Translations under genes and position numbers: made by a program
Assembly (NCBI RefSeq): GCF_025397915.1
Contig: NZ_JALIDZ010000007.1
Location: 186,001 to 250,000, forward strand
Origin: Microbaculum marinisediminis
Lineage (GTDB): Bacteria > Pseudomonadota > Alphaproteobacteria > Rhizobiales > Tepidamorphaceae
DNA length: 64,000 nucleotides
Reading direction: 5' to 3'
Part shown: positions 47,210 to 54,347 of the stretch, piece by piece
How positions within the stretch are numbered: the first letter of the stretch is position 1
Layout of the letters: each line of letters begins with the position of its first letter
The notes under the pieces: model-generated
What the model saw: only the letters and a program-made list of their open reading frames with translations
The model's database searches: none
Told to the model about the DNA's origin: nothing

Positions 47210-48955
47210 CTATCGGACCCGGATCTGCATCAGTTCCTCGCCGTCCGGATCGACGACGTGGACGGCGCAGGCGATGCAGGGATCGAAACTGTGGATGGTG
47301 CGCTGGATCTCCAGCGGCTGCTTGGGATCGTGCAGCGTATGCCGGTCCATCAGCGCGGCCTCGTAGGGCCCGGGATTGCCCTGGGCGTCGCGCGGACCCG
47401 CGTTCCAGGTCGACGGCACGACGGCCTGATAGTTGTCGATCTTGGTGTCCTTGATGACGATCCAGTGGGCGAGCGCGCCGCGCGGGGCCTCCATGAAGCC
47501 GACGCCGCGGGCCTCCTTCGGCCAGGTCGACGGCTCCCATTTGACCGGATTGTGGACGGTGAGATCGCCCGCCTTGATGTTGACGACGAGAGCGTCGAGC
47601 CAGACCTGCATCTGGTCGACGACGATCTTGCTTTCCAGGGTCCGCGCCGCCGTGCGCCCCATGGTGGAGAACATAGCGGTGAGCGGCAGGTCGAGCTTGG
47701 CCAGCGCCTGTTTGGCCAGCGCCTGCGTCGGCTCGTGGCCGCTGGCGTACAGCATCAGCACGCGGGCGAGCGGGCCGACCTCCATGACGTTGCCCTTCCA
47801 GCGCGGCGACTTCAGCCACGAATAGCTCTGCTCGACCTCGAGCTGCTCGTAGGGCGGTTGCGGCCCGGTGTAGTTCAGCGCGGTCTCGCCGTCATAGGGG
47901 TGCAGGCCCGCGTCCTTGCCGCCCGAATAGTAGTACCAGGAGTGGGACACGAATTCCTGGATCTCCTCCGGCGCGGTCATGTCGACCGGATGGATCGTCG
48001 ACAGGTCGCGGTTCAGGATCGCGCCGGCGGGGATCAGCCAGCTCGACGGATCGTCCATGCCTGTCTCGGGGAAGTCGCCGTAGGTCAGGAAATTGCCGAC
48101 GCCTTCGCCGCGCGCGAACCAGTCCTTGTAGAACGAGGCGATCGCCAGCGTGTCCGGCAGGTAGACCTGGTCGACGAAGTCGCGCATGCGCTGGATCACC
48201 GACTTGATCGTGCCGAGGCCGGCCATGTTGACGGCGGTCATCTGGGCCCCGCCGGCATCGAGCGTGTCGATGCTGATGGGCGAGGGCGCGCCGCCGACGA
48301 GGAAGTTCGGGTGCGGGTTCTTGCCGCCGAAGATCGTGTGGATCTGCACCACCTCGCGCTGCCAGGCGAGCGCCTCGAGATAGTGGGCGACGGCCATCAG
48401 GTTGGCCTCCGGCGGCAGCTTGTAGCCGGGATTGCCCCAGAAGCCGTTGGCGAAGATGCCGAGCTGTCCGCCCTCGACGAACGCCTTCAGCTTCGTCTGC
48501 GTGTCGGCGAAGTAGCCGGGGCTCGACTTCGGATAGCTGGAGATCGACTGCGCCAGCTGCGACGTCGCCGCCGGGTCGGCGCTCAGCGCCGAGACGACGT
48601 CGACCCAGTCGAGCGCGTGCAGGTGATAGAAGTGCATGACGTGGTCGTGCACGTACTGCGCCGCGATCATCAGGTTGCGGATCAGCTGGGCGTTCGGCGG
48701 GATCGTGTAGCCCAGCGCGTTCTCCACCGCGCGCACCGAGGCGATGCCGTGCACCAGCGTGCAGACGCCGCAGATCCGCTGGGCGTAGGCCCAGGCGTCG
48801 CGCGGGTCGCGGCCCTTCAGGATCAGCTCGATGCCGCGCACCATGGTGCCCGACGAGTAGGCCCCGGCGATGGTGTTGCCGGCGCCGAGCTCGGCCTCGA
48901 TCCTGAGATGCCCCTCGATCCGGGTGATCGGGTCGACGACGATGCGTTCGTTCAT
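47210..48955 (-). CDS. hynL: [NiFe]-hydrogenase large subunit, Isp-linked group 1 enzyme
   Basis: A 581-residue catalytic subunit. The N-terminal nickel motif is RICGVCTLVHG (about residue 60) and the C-terminal motif is DPCIACAVH. Fifteen residues (VVDPDGEELMQIRVR) follow the conserved histidine and should be removed by the maturation protease at 51092. GTIAG/NPGYKLPPEANLMAVAHYLEALAW is typical of group 1 uptake enzymes. The ATG overlaps the Isp1 stop as ATGA. Gene order is small subunit, isp1, large subunit, isp2. Confidence 0.95.
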   Translation of the reverse strand: MNERIVVDPITRIEGHLRIEAELGAGNTIAGAYSSGTMVRGIELILKGRDPRDAWAYAQRICGVCTLVHGIASVRAVENALGYTIPPNAQLIRNLMIAAQYVHDHVMHFYHLHALDWVDVVSALSADPAATSQLAQSISSYPKSSPGYFADTQTKLKAFVEGGQLGIFANGFWGNPGYKLPPEANLMAVAHYLEALAWQREVVQIHTIFGGKNPHPNFLVGGAPSPISIDTLDAGGAQMTAVNMAGLGTIKSVIQRMRDFVDQVYLPDTLAIASFYKDWFARGEGVGNFLTYGDFPETGMDDPSSWLIPAGAILNRDLSTIHPVDMTAPEEIQEFVSHSWYYYSGGKDAGLHPYDGETALNYTGPQPPYEQLEVEQSYSWLKSPRWKGNVMEVGPLARVLMLYASGHEPTQALAKQALAKLDLPLTAMFSTMGRTAARTLESKIVVDQMQVWLDALVVNIKAGDLTVHNPVKWEPSTWPKEARGVGFMEAPRGALAHWIVIKDTKIDNYQAVVPSTWNAGPRDAQGNPGPYEAALMDRHTLHDPKQPLEIQRTIHSFDPCIACAVHVVDPDGEELMQIRVR

Positions 48956-49611
48956 ATCTTCACCCCCCGGCGGCCGTAGAGCACGCCCGTCTCGCCGCGG
49001 GTCAGGAAGACCAGGAAGGCGTGCATGAGCTTTCCGAACGGAAACCAGATCAGGAACAGCGCGACGCTGAGCATGTGGACCGCGAGCAGCGTCTCGTAGG
49101 GCGCCCACAGATGGCTGACGGCGACGAGGCCGGTGACGACCGGCAGCGTCGTCACGAACCAGCTCCAGTAGTCGTTGACGGTCGACAGCAGCCGGACCAC
49201 CGGGTTCGTCAGCCGCCGCCCCAGCGCGGCGAGCAGCGAGGCGAGCGTGATCACCGAGACGACGGAGACGACGCCGCTGGGCAGGTTCGGCCAGGACACC
49301 CCGAACAGGCCGCGCCACACCAGGATGTGCTGGGCGAGGCCGAAGACGATGACAGCGAGCCCGATATGGAACACGTAGCCGTTAATCGTCGCGAACAGCG
49401 CGGTGCGGAGATAGGGCTTTGCCGGCCACAGGTGCCGTACGAAGCCGCCCGCCGCCAGCACGGCGCGCGACGGCACGCCGGGCCGCGCCACCGACCGGTC
49501 GCGCGCCCATGGCAGCAGCAGCAGCGACGACAGCCGCCACAGCACGCCGAACAGGAACACGGCGAAGGCGAACTCCAGCGCGGGGCCGCGCGCGAAATCG
49601 AGAAGCGTCAT
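48952..49611 (-). CDS. isp1: NarI-like cytochrome b, Isp1
   Basis: A 219-residue membrane protein with five predicted helices and the resemblance to nitrate reductase gamma subunits that defines Isp1. Histidines suited to ligate two b haems lie in NGYVFHIGLAVIVFGLAQHI and VAVSHLWAPYETLLAVHMLS. It should take electrons from the periplasmic hydrogenase across the membrane to Isp2. Both ends overlap neighbours as ATGA (49608-49611; 48952-48955), so the three genes are translationally coupled. Confidence 0.9.
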   Translation of the reverse strand: MTLLDFARGPALEFAFAVFLFGVLWRLSSLLLLPWARDRSVARPGVPSRAVLAAGGFVRHLWPAKPYLRTALFATINGYVFHIGLAVIVFGLAQHILVWRGLFGVSWPNLPSGVVSVVSVITLASLLAALGRRLTNPVVRLLSTVNDYWSWFVTTLPVVTGLVAVSHLWAPYETLLAVHMLSVALFLIWFPFGKLMHAFLVFLTRGETGVLYGRRGVKI

Positions 49612-50690
49612 GACGGTGTCTCCCCGGACGGCTGCGTCCGTTTCGCTGCCTGCGCCCGGCGCCGCCGGGCAAGCAGGGCGCTGGCCACGCCGACGGCGGC
49701 GCCTGCGACCGCGGCGCCGCCGACGATCGCGGCGTTGTTGCGCGTGGTGGCGGACAGTGGCCGGTAGAAGCCGCCCTTGTCCCAGAAGTCCGGCTCGGAG
49801 CAGCCGAGGCAACCATGCCCTGACTGGATCGGGAACGAGACGCCGCCGTTCCACTTCAGCGTGGCGCAGGCGTTGTAGGTGACCGGCCCCTTGCACCCGA
49901 CCTCGTAGAGGCACCAGCCCTGGCGCGCGCCCTCGTCGTCGAAGCGCTTGGCGAACAGGCCCTTGTCGTAGAACGGCCGACGGTAGCAGCGATCGTGGAT
50001 CGAGTCGCCGAAGAACGCCTTCGGGCGGTTGAGGTGGTCGAGTTCGGGCAGCCGGTTGAAGGTGACGAGATAGGCGATGGTCCCGGCCATCGCCTCGGCG
50101 ATCGGCGGGCACCCGGAGATGTTGATGATCGGCTTGTCGGTGATGATCTCGGACACCGCCATCGCGCCCGTCGGGTTGGGCCTGGCGTGCGGGATTCCGC
50201 CAAAGGCGGCACAGGTCCCGACCGAGATCACCGCCAGCGCATGTTCCGCGGACTCCTTGAGCACATCGAGATTGGTCTTGCCGGCGCTGGTCGAATAGAC
50301 GCCGCCGTCACGCGTCGACACCGAGCCGTCGACGACGATGACGTACTTGCCCTCGTTCTCCTTCATCGCCGCCAGCCGCGCCTCTTCCGCCGCGGCGCCG
50401 GAAACGGCCATCAGCGTCTCGTGATAGTCGAGCGAGATCAGATCGAAGATCATGTCCTCGATCGTCGGGCTGAAGGAGCGCGTCAGCGATTCCGTGCAGC
50501 CGGTGCATTCCTGGAACGACAGCCAGATCACCGACTGCCGCCGCGTGTTCGCCAGCGCTTCCGCCATGGTGCGTGAGGCCGCCGGCGGCAGCGCCATCGC
50601 GCTCGCCAGATAGGCGGTGTATTTCAGCAGCGCACGGCGCGATACGCCGCGCCGGGCGAGCAGGTCGCCGACCGTTTCGTTCGCGGGCAT
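49608..50690 (-). CDS. hynS: [NiFe]-hydrogenase small subunit, Tat-exported, Isp-linked group 1 enzyme
   Basis: A 360-residue iron-sulfur subunit. A twin-arginine leader (GVSRRALLKYTAYLASAMALPP) directs the folded dimer to the periplasm. The proximal cluster cysteines are in QECTGCTES, GTCAAFGG and ISGCPP; the others in HDRCYRRPFYDKGLF, GWCLYEVGCKGP, YNACATLKWN and GHGCLGCSEPDFWD. The proximal motif is CTGCTES, not the CTCCSES of oxygen-tolerant group 1d enzymes, in line with an Isp-type (group 1e) assignment. A C-terminal helix (AAIVGGAAVAGAAVGVASALL) anchors it in the membrane. Confidence 0.95.
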   Translation of the reverse strand: MPANETVGDLLARRGVSRRALLKYTAYLASAMALPPAASRTMAEALANTRRQSVIWLSFQECTGCTESLTRSFSPTIEDMIFDLISLDYHETLMAVSGAAAEEARLAAMKENEGKYVIVVDGSVSTRDGGVYSTSAGKTNLDVLKESAEHALAVISVGTCAAFGGIPHARPNPTGAMAVSEIITDKPIINISGCPPIAEAMAGTIAYLVTFNRLPELDHLNRPKAFFGDSIHDRCYRRPFYDKGLFAKRFDDEGARQGWCLYEVGCKGPVTYNACATLKWNGGVSFPIQSGHGCLGCSEPDFWDKGGFYRPLSATTRNNAAIVGGAAVAGAAVGVASALLARRRRAQAAKRTQPSGETPS

Positions 50691-50715
50691 GGCCCGTCAC
50701 CTCCCTCTGCCTTGC

Positions 50716-51105
50716 TCACGCCTCGACCGACAGGTCGTCGCGCAGCCGCGTCGCCGCCGCCGCGACGTCGGCGCCGTGCGTGACGATGATCTCGGGAACC
50801 GTCGTTATCTCTATGCGCTCTGCCGCGATGCGGCCGTCGCCGCCGTAGTGGCGCACCCACCAGACGCCGGCATATCCGGTCTCCCGGATGTTGCTTCGGC
50901 CGGCGACATCGAGGTCGGCCTCCACGTCGCCGCGTCCCAGCCTGCCCTCCAGCTCGTCGCGGTCCGCGGTGCTCATCGGCAGGCTCCGCAGGTCGATCGC
51001 CGCCGTCTCGCCGGTGTCGGCTAGACGGGCCAGGTGCCGGGCGATCTCGCGCAGCAGGCTGTCCGCGATACCCGTGCGCACGTCGTTGCCGTCATCCCGG
51101 TGCAT
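50716..51105 (-). CDS. HupH/HyaF-like hydrogenase formation protein
   Basis: A 129-residue protein resembling the C-terminal conserved region of HupH/HyaF. The recognisable part is LRSLPMSTADRDELEGRLGRGDVEAD, then IRETGYAGVWWVRHYGGDGRI and ERIEITTVPEII. The N-terminal HupH domain is absent: the length is less than half that of classic HupH. Homologues assist maturation of the small subunit. It begins inside the end of the protease gene (14-base overlap) and is 25 bases from the small-subunit gene. Confidence 0.85.
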   Translation of the reverse strand: MHRDDGNDVRTGIADSLLREIARHLARLADTGETAAIDLRSLPMSTADRDELEGRLGRGDVEADLDVAGRSNIRETGYAGVWWVRHYGGDGRIAAERIEITTVPEIIVTHGADVAAAATRLRDDLSVEA

Positions 51106-51595
51106 CGGACCACTCCCCGATCAGCGCGATCACCGCCCCGCACGCCTTCGGCACGGCGGCCTGAACCGGCCCGGTCGCCGCGAGCCCCCAACCGGTCGCA
51201 CCGGGCTGTATCGCCACCAGCGCGCGCCGCTCCGGCGCGCAGCCGGCCAGCCGCGCCGCCGCGATCAAGTCGGCGAGCGCCACCTCGTGCGCCGTTTTCT
51301 TGTTGCCTCGCAGCTGGGCGTCCATGTCGGCGCCGCGAAACGTGCGGACCGTGCCGGGCCGCATGTCGAGATCCATCGCGTCCACCGCGATCAGCGCCCC
51401 GGATTCCTCGATTTCCGACAGGAGCGCGAGGCCGATGGTGCCACCGTCGCGCAGGGCCACGTCGCTGCCGATCTCGCCGCGATCCTGCCGTTGGCCGAGC
51501 GCGTTGACGACGTGAACGCCGGCCCCGTCATCGCTCAGCAGAACGTTGCCGATGCCAAGTACCAGGGTCCGGGTCTTGGTGGCGTCCGTTCGCAT
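51092..51595 (-). CDS. hupD: Hydrogenase maturation protease for the group 1 large subunit
   Basis: A 167-residue endopeptidase of the HyaD/HupD family (M52). LVLGIGNVLLSDDGAGVHVV opens it, with the nickel-binding Glu/Asp position in the SDDGAG segment, and LIAVDAMDLDMRPGTVRTF continues the fold. A C-terminal His expected in M52 proteases is less obvious than usual; AHEVALADLI is the likely region. It should trim the 15-residue tail of HynL. First gene of the operon, divergent from hypC. Confidence 0.9.
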   Translation of the reverse strand: MRTDATKTRTLVLGIGNVLLSDDGAGVHVVNALGQRQDRGEIGSDVALRDGGTIGLALLSEIEESGALIAVDAMDLDMRPGTVRTFRGADMDAQLRGNKKTAHEVALADLIAAARLAGCAPERRALVAIQPGATGWGLAATGPVQAAVPKACGAVIALIGEWSDAPG

Positions 51596-51660
51596 GCTCC
51601 GCTGCCTGCATATCGTCGTGCCGCGCGCCGGAGATCAGCCACGTCACGAAGACACCATCA

Positions 51661-51690
51661 TTGAAGACGACAAACTATGGTGCGTATACT
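51661..51690 (+). promoter_or_regulatory. Candidate sigma70-type promoter for hypCABDFE
   Basis: TTGAAG (51661-51666) and TATACT (51685-51690) are spaced by 18 bases in an AT-rich pocket 54 bases upstream of the hypC start. The same intergenic region (51596-51743) must also hold the promoter for the divergent hydrogenase operon. I did not find a convincing FNR or NtrC/sigma54 site here. Confidence 0.4.
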
Positions 51691-51743
51691 TGACCGAGTA
51701 AAGATAGTTACGCGCATAAATAAGTTTCGTGAAGGAGGCCGTC

Positions 51744-51989
51744 ATGTGTCTGGCCGTGCCGATGCGAGTTGTGGAGCGTGATGGCTTCATGGCACGGTGC
51801 GAAGCCAAGGGCATCGAGCGCGCGGTGAGCCTCTTCCTGCTTCAGCACGAGGACGTCGGCCCGGGCGACCATGTCATGGTCCATGTCGGCTACGCGATCC
51901 AGAAGATGACGGCGGCGGAAGCGCAGAGCGCGTGGGCGCTTTTCGACGAGATTCTCGCCGCGGACGAAGAAGCGCACGGCGGTGCATGA
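51744..51989 (+). CDS. hypC: Hydrogenase assembly chaperone HypC
   Basis: An 81-residue HypC/HupF protein. The invariant N-terminal MCLAVPMRV with Cys2 and the ending DEILAADEEAHGGA fit the family. It binds the Fe(CN)2CO unit together with HypD and delivers it to the large subunit precursor. GAAGGAGG lies just before the ATG, and the five codons upstream are excluded because Cys must follow Met1. The next gene starts within its last codons. Confidence 0.94.
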   Translation: MCLAVPMRVVERDGFMARCEAKGIERAVSLFLLQHEDVGPGDHVMVHVGYAIQKMTAAEAQSAWALFDEILAADEEAHGGA

Positions 51990-52350
51990 GCTAGCGATCT
52001 GCCAGAGCCTGTTGCGGGAAGTGCAGCGCGTGGCCGCGCGGAACGACGCCAGCGAGGTGGTCCGGATCGGCGTCGTGGTCGGGCCGCTGTCCGGTGTCGA
52101 GGCCCCGCTGCTCGAGCGCGCCTTCACGCTGGCCCGGTGCGGAACCATCGCGGCGAACGCGACGCTCGAGATCGAGGAAGCGCCGCTGACGGTCTGGTGC
52201 GAAAGCTGCGGCGTCGAGTCACAGGTGGCGATGAACGCGCTGCTGTGCGGCCGGTGCGGTACCTGGAAGGTTGATCTGAGGTCCGGAAACGAGCTGCTGT
52301 TGAAGCAGGTGGAACTGAGCCGCGACGAAACCGCCGGGGCGACCGGCTGA
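51982..52350 (+). CDS. hypA: Hydrogenase nickel insertion protein HypA
   Basis: A 122-residue protein. The N-terminal MHELAICQSLL supplies the nickel-binding Met-His2-Glu; the zinc site is CESC (about residue 73) with CGRC (about 92). The start is GTG 51982, required to place His at position 2; a nearby ATG at 51986 is out of frame. The eight-base overlap with hypC indicates coupling. It works with HypB to insert nickel into the large subunit. Confidence 0.94.
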   Translation: MHELAICQSLLREVQRVAARNDASEVVRIGVVVGPLSGVEAPLLERAFTLARCGTIAANATLEIEEAPLTVWCESCGVESQVAMNALLCGRCGTWKVDLRSGNELLLKQVELSRDETAGATG

Positions 52351-52386
52351 TACCGGCGGCGTGCGCGGCGGCGAAGGGAGACGATC

Positions 52387-53214
52387 ATGTGCGACCAGTG
52401 CGGATGCGCGACGACGCCGGACACCGTTCACGTCCATGACCATGCCGGCGTCGTGACGACCCGGTCCGTCGACGCCCAGTCCGTCGAGATCCTGACGGGG
52501 CTGCTGCACGAGAACGACCACGTTGCCGCCCACAATCGCGAGCACCTGGACCGCCACGGCATCCTCGCGGTCAACCTGATGTCGTCGCCGGGCTCGGGCA
52601 AGACCAGCCTGCTGGAGGCGACGATCGATGCGCTCGGCGACAGGCACCGCATCGCCGTCATCGAAGGCGACCTCGAGACCGAGAACGACGCGCGCCGCAT
52701 CCGCGAAAAGGGCGTGCCGGCGGTTCAGATCACCACCGGCCAGACCTGCCACCTCGACGCCCATATGGTGCATGACGCGCTGCATGCGCTCGATCTCGGC
52801 GCGATCGACATCCTGTTTATCGAGAATGTCGGCAATCTGGTCTGTCCGGCGAGCTTCGATCTCGGCCAGCACGCCAATGTGACGCTCCTTGCGGTGACCG
52901 AGGGCGACGACAAGCCCGCCAAGTATCCGGTGATGTTCCGCGGCTCAGACCTCGTGCTGCTGGCCAAGGCCGACCTCCTCGACGTGCTCGACGACTTCTC
53001 GCCGCAGAAGGCCGTCGGCCATGTCCGCGACCTGGCGAACCCCGCCGACGTGTTCACGGTCTCCGCGCGCCGGGCCGATACGCTGGTGCCATGGATTGCC
53101 TGGCTCGAGGACAGGCTCGCCGCCTGCCGGGGCGGGATGGCACCGCGGCCGCGGTCGCATCCAGCCTCCCGGCATTCGCATCACCATCCCCATCACGCGG
53201 GCGCCGCGGAATGA
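52387..53214 (+). CDS. hypB: Hydrogenase nickel GTPase HypB with C-terminal histidine tail
   Basis: A 275-residue G3E GTPase. The N-terminal MCDQCGC is the high-affinity nickel motif; the P-loop is MSSPGSGKTSLLEA (about residue 66), followed by IEGDLETENDA, FIENVGNLVCPASFDLG and LLAKADLLD. The nickel-storing His-rich segment, normally near the N-terminus, here sits at the extreme C-terminus (HPASRHSHHHPHHAGAAE), with only three His near the N-terminus. Coupled to hypD: the ATG of hypD overlaps its TGA. Confidence 0.94.
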   Translation: MCDQCGCATTPDTVHVHDHAGVVTTRSVDAQSVEILTGLLHENDHVAAHNREHLDRHGILAVNLMSSPGSGKTSLLEATIDALGDRHRIAVIEGDLETENDARRIREKGVPAVQITTGQTCHLDAHMVHDALHALDLGAIDILFIENVGNLVCPASFDLGQHANVTLLAVTEGDDKPAKYPVMFRGSDLVLLAKADLLDVLDDFSPQKAVGHVRDLANPADVFTVSARRADTLVPWIAWLEDRLAACRGGMAPRPRSHPASRHSHHHPHHAGAAE

Positions 53215-54347
53215 CCGGCGCGCCGGCATCCGCCGTCGCCGCCAGGCGGTGGCTGGAGCGCATTCGCGCCCTGCCGCTGAACGAACGCGTCCGGGTGATG
53301 AACGTGTGCGGCGGCCACGAGCGGTCGATCTCCATGGCCGGCCTGCGCGGGGTATTGCCGCCGCAGATCGAGCTGATCCCGGGGCCGGGCTGTCCCGTCT
53401 GCGTCTGTCCCGAGGAGGATGTCTATGCCGCGATCCGGCTCGCCGCGCGCAGGGAGGTGATCCTGGTCGCCTTCGGCGACATGCTGCGGGTACCGGCGAA
53501 CCTGCCGAAGAACGAGCCCCGCTCGCTGGAACAGGCGCGCGCCGCCGGCGGCGACGTGCGCCCAATTGCCTCGCCACAGGAAGCCGCGAAAATCGCCCGC
53601 GCCAATCCGGACAGGGACGTGGTGTTCTTCGCGGCCGGCTTCGAGACGACGACCGCGCCGGTGGCTGCCCTTGTCGCCGAGGGGCTTCCCGACAACCTGT
53701 CGATCCTGCTGTCGGGAAGGTTGACCTGGCCGGCCGTCGCCATGCTGCTCGACAGCGAGGAGGCCGGTTTCGACGCGCTGATCGCGCCGGGGCACGTCTC
53801 CACGGTGATGGGCCCCGAGGAATGGCGCTTCGTGCCGGAAAGGCACGGCATTCCGTCCGCCGTGGCCGGGTTCGAGACCGACAGCCTGCTTGCCGCGCTC
53901 CATTCCGTCCTCACCCAGCATCTCGAGGGGCGGGCGGTCCTAGACAACAGCTACGAGACCGTCGCCAGGCCCGGCGGCAACCCGACCGCGCGGCGCCTGA
54001 TCGCGGAGACGCTGGACGTAGTCGACGCGACCTGGCGCGGCATCGGCGTGATCCCGAAGTCGGGCTTCGCGTTGAAGCCGCGCTTCGCCGCGTTCGACGC
54101 GGTGCGCCGGTTCGATCTCGATCTCGCCGAGGCCCGCAAGCGCGCCGGCCAGATGCCGCCGGGATGCGATTGCGCCCGCGTCGTCCTGGGCAAGATCTAT
54201 CCCAACCAGTGCGTCCTGTTCGGCAAGGCCTGCACGCCGCGCACACCGATCGGTCCCTGCATGGTGTCGGACGAGGGCGCCTGCCGCATCTGGTGGTCGT
54301 CGGGCATCCGCCAAGCCGAGAGCCATGACCGCGCCGCTGCCGGATAG
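53211..54347 (+). CDS. hypD: Hydrogenase formation protein HypD
   Basis: A 378-residue scaffold on which the Fe(CN)2CO group is built with HypC and HypE. The cysteine motifs are intact: VMNVCGGHERSI, IPGPGCPVCVCPEEDV, FFAAGFETTTAP, and the C-terminal [4Fe-4S] set GCDCARV, NQCVLFGKACTPRTPIGPC and DEGACR. The start at ATG 53211 gives a length typical of the family. hypF begins 23 bases before its end. Confidence 0.95.
   Translation: MTGAPASAVAARRWLERIRALPLNERVRVMNVCGGHERSISMAGLRGVLPPQIELIPGPGCPVCVCPEEDVYAAIRLAARREVILVAFGDMLRVPANLPKNEPRSLEQARAAGGDVRPIASPQEAAKIARANPDRDVVFFAAGFETTTAPVAALVAEGLPDNLSILLSGRLTWPAVAMLLDSEEAGFDALIAPGHVSTVMGPEEWRFVPERHGIPSAVAGFETDSLLAALHSVLTQHLEGRAVLDNSYETVARPGGNPTARRLIAETLDVVDATWRGIGVIPKSGFALKPRFAAFDAVRRFDLDLAEARKRAGQMPPGCDCARVVLGKIYPNQCVLFGKACTPRTPIGPCMVSDEGACRIWWSSGIRQAESHDRAAAG

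Noticed and set aside
51690-51703. FNR-type site (TTGAC..) in the hypC-hupD divergent region
   Set aside because: Only the left half resembles TTGAT; the right half does not give ATCAA.
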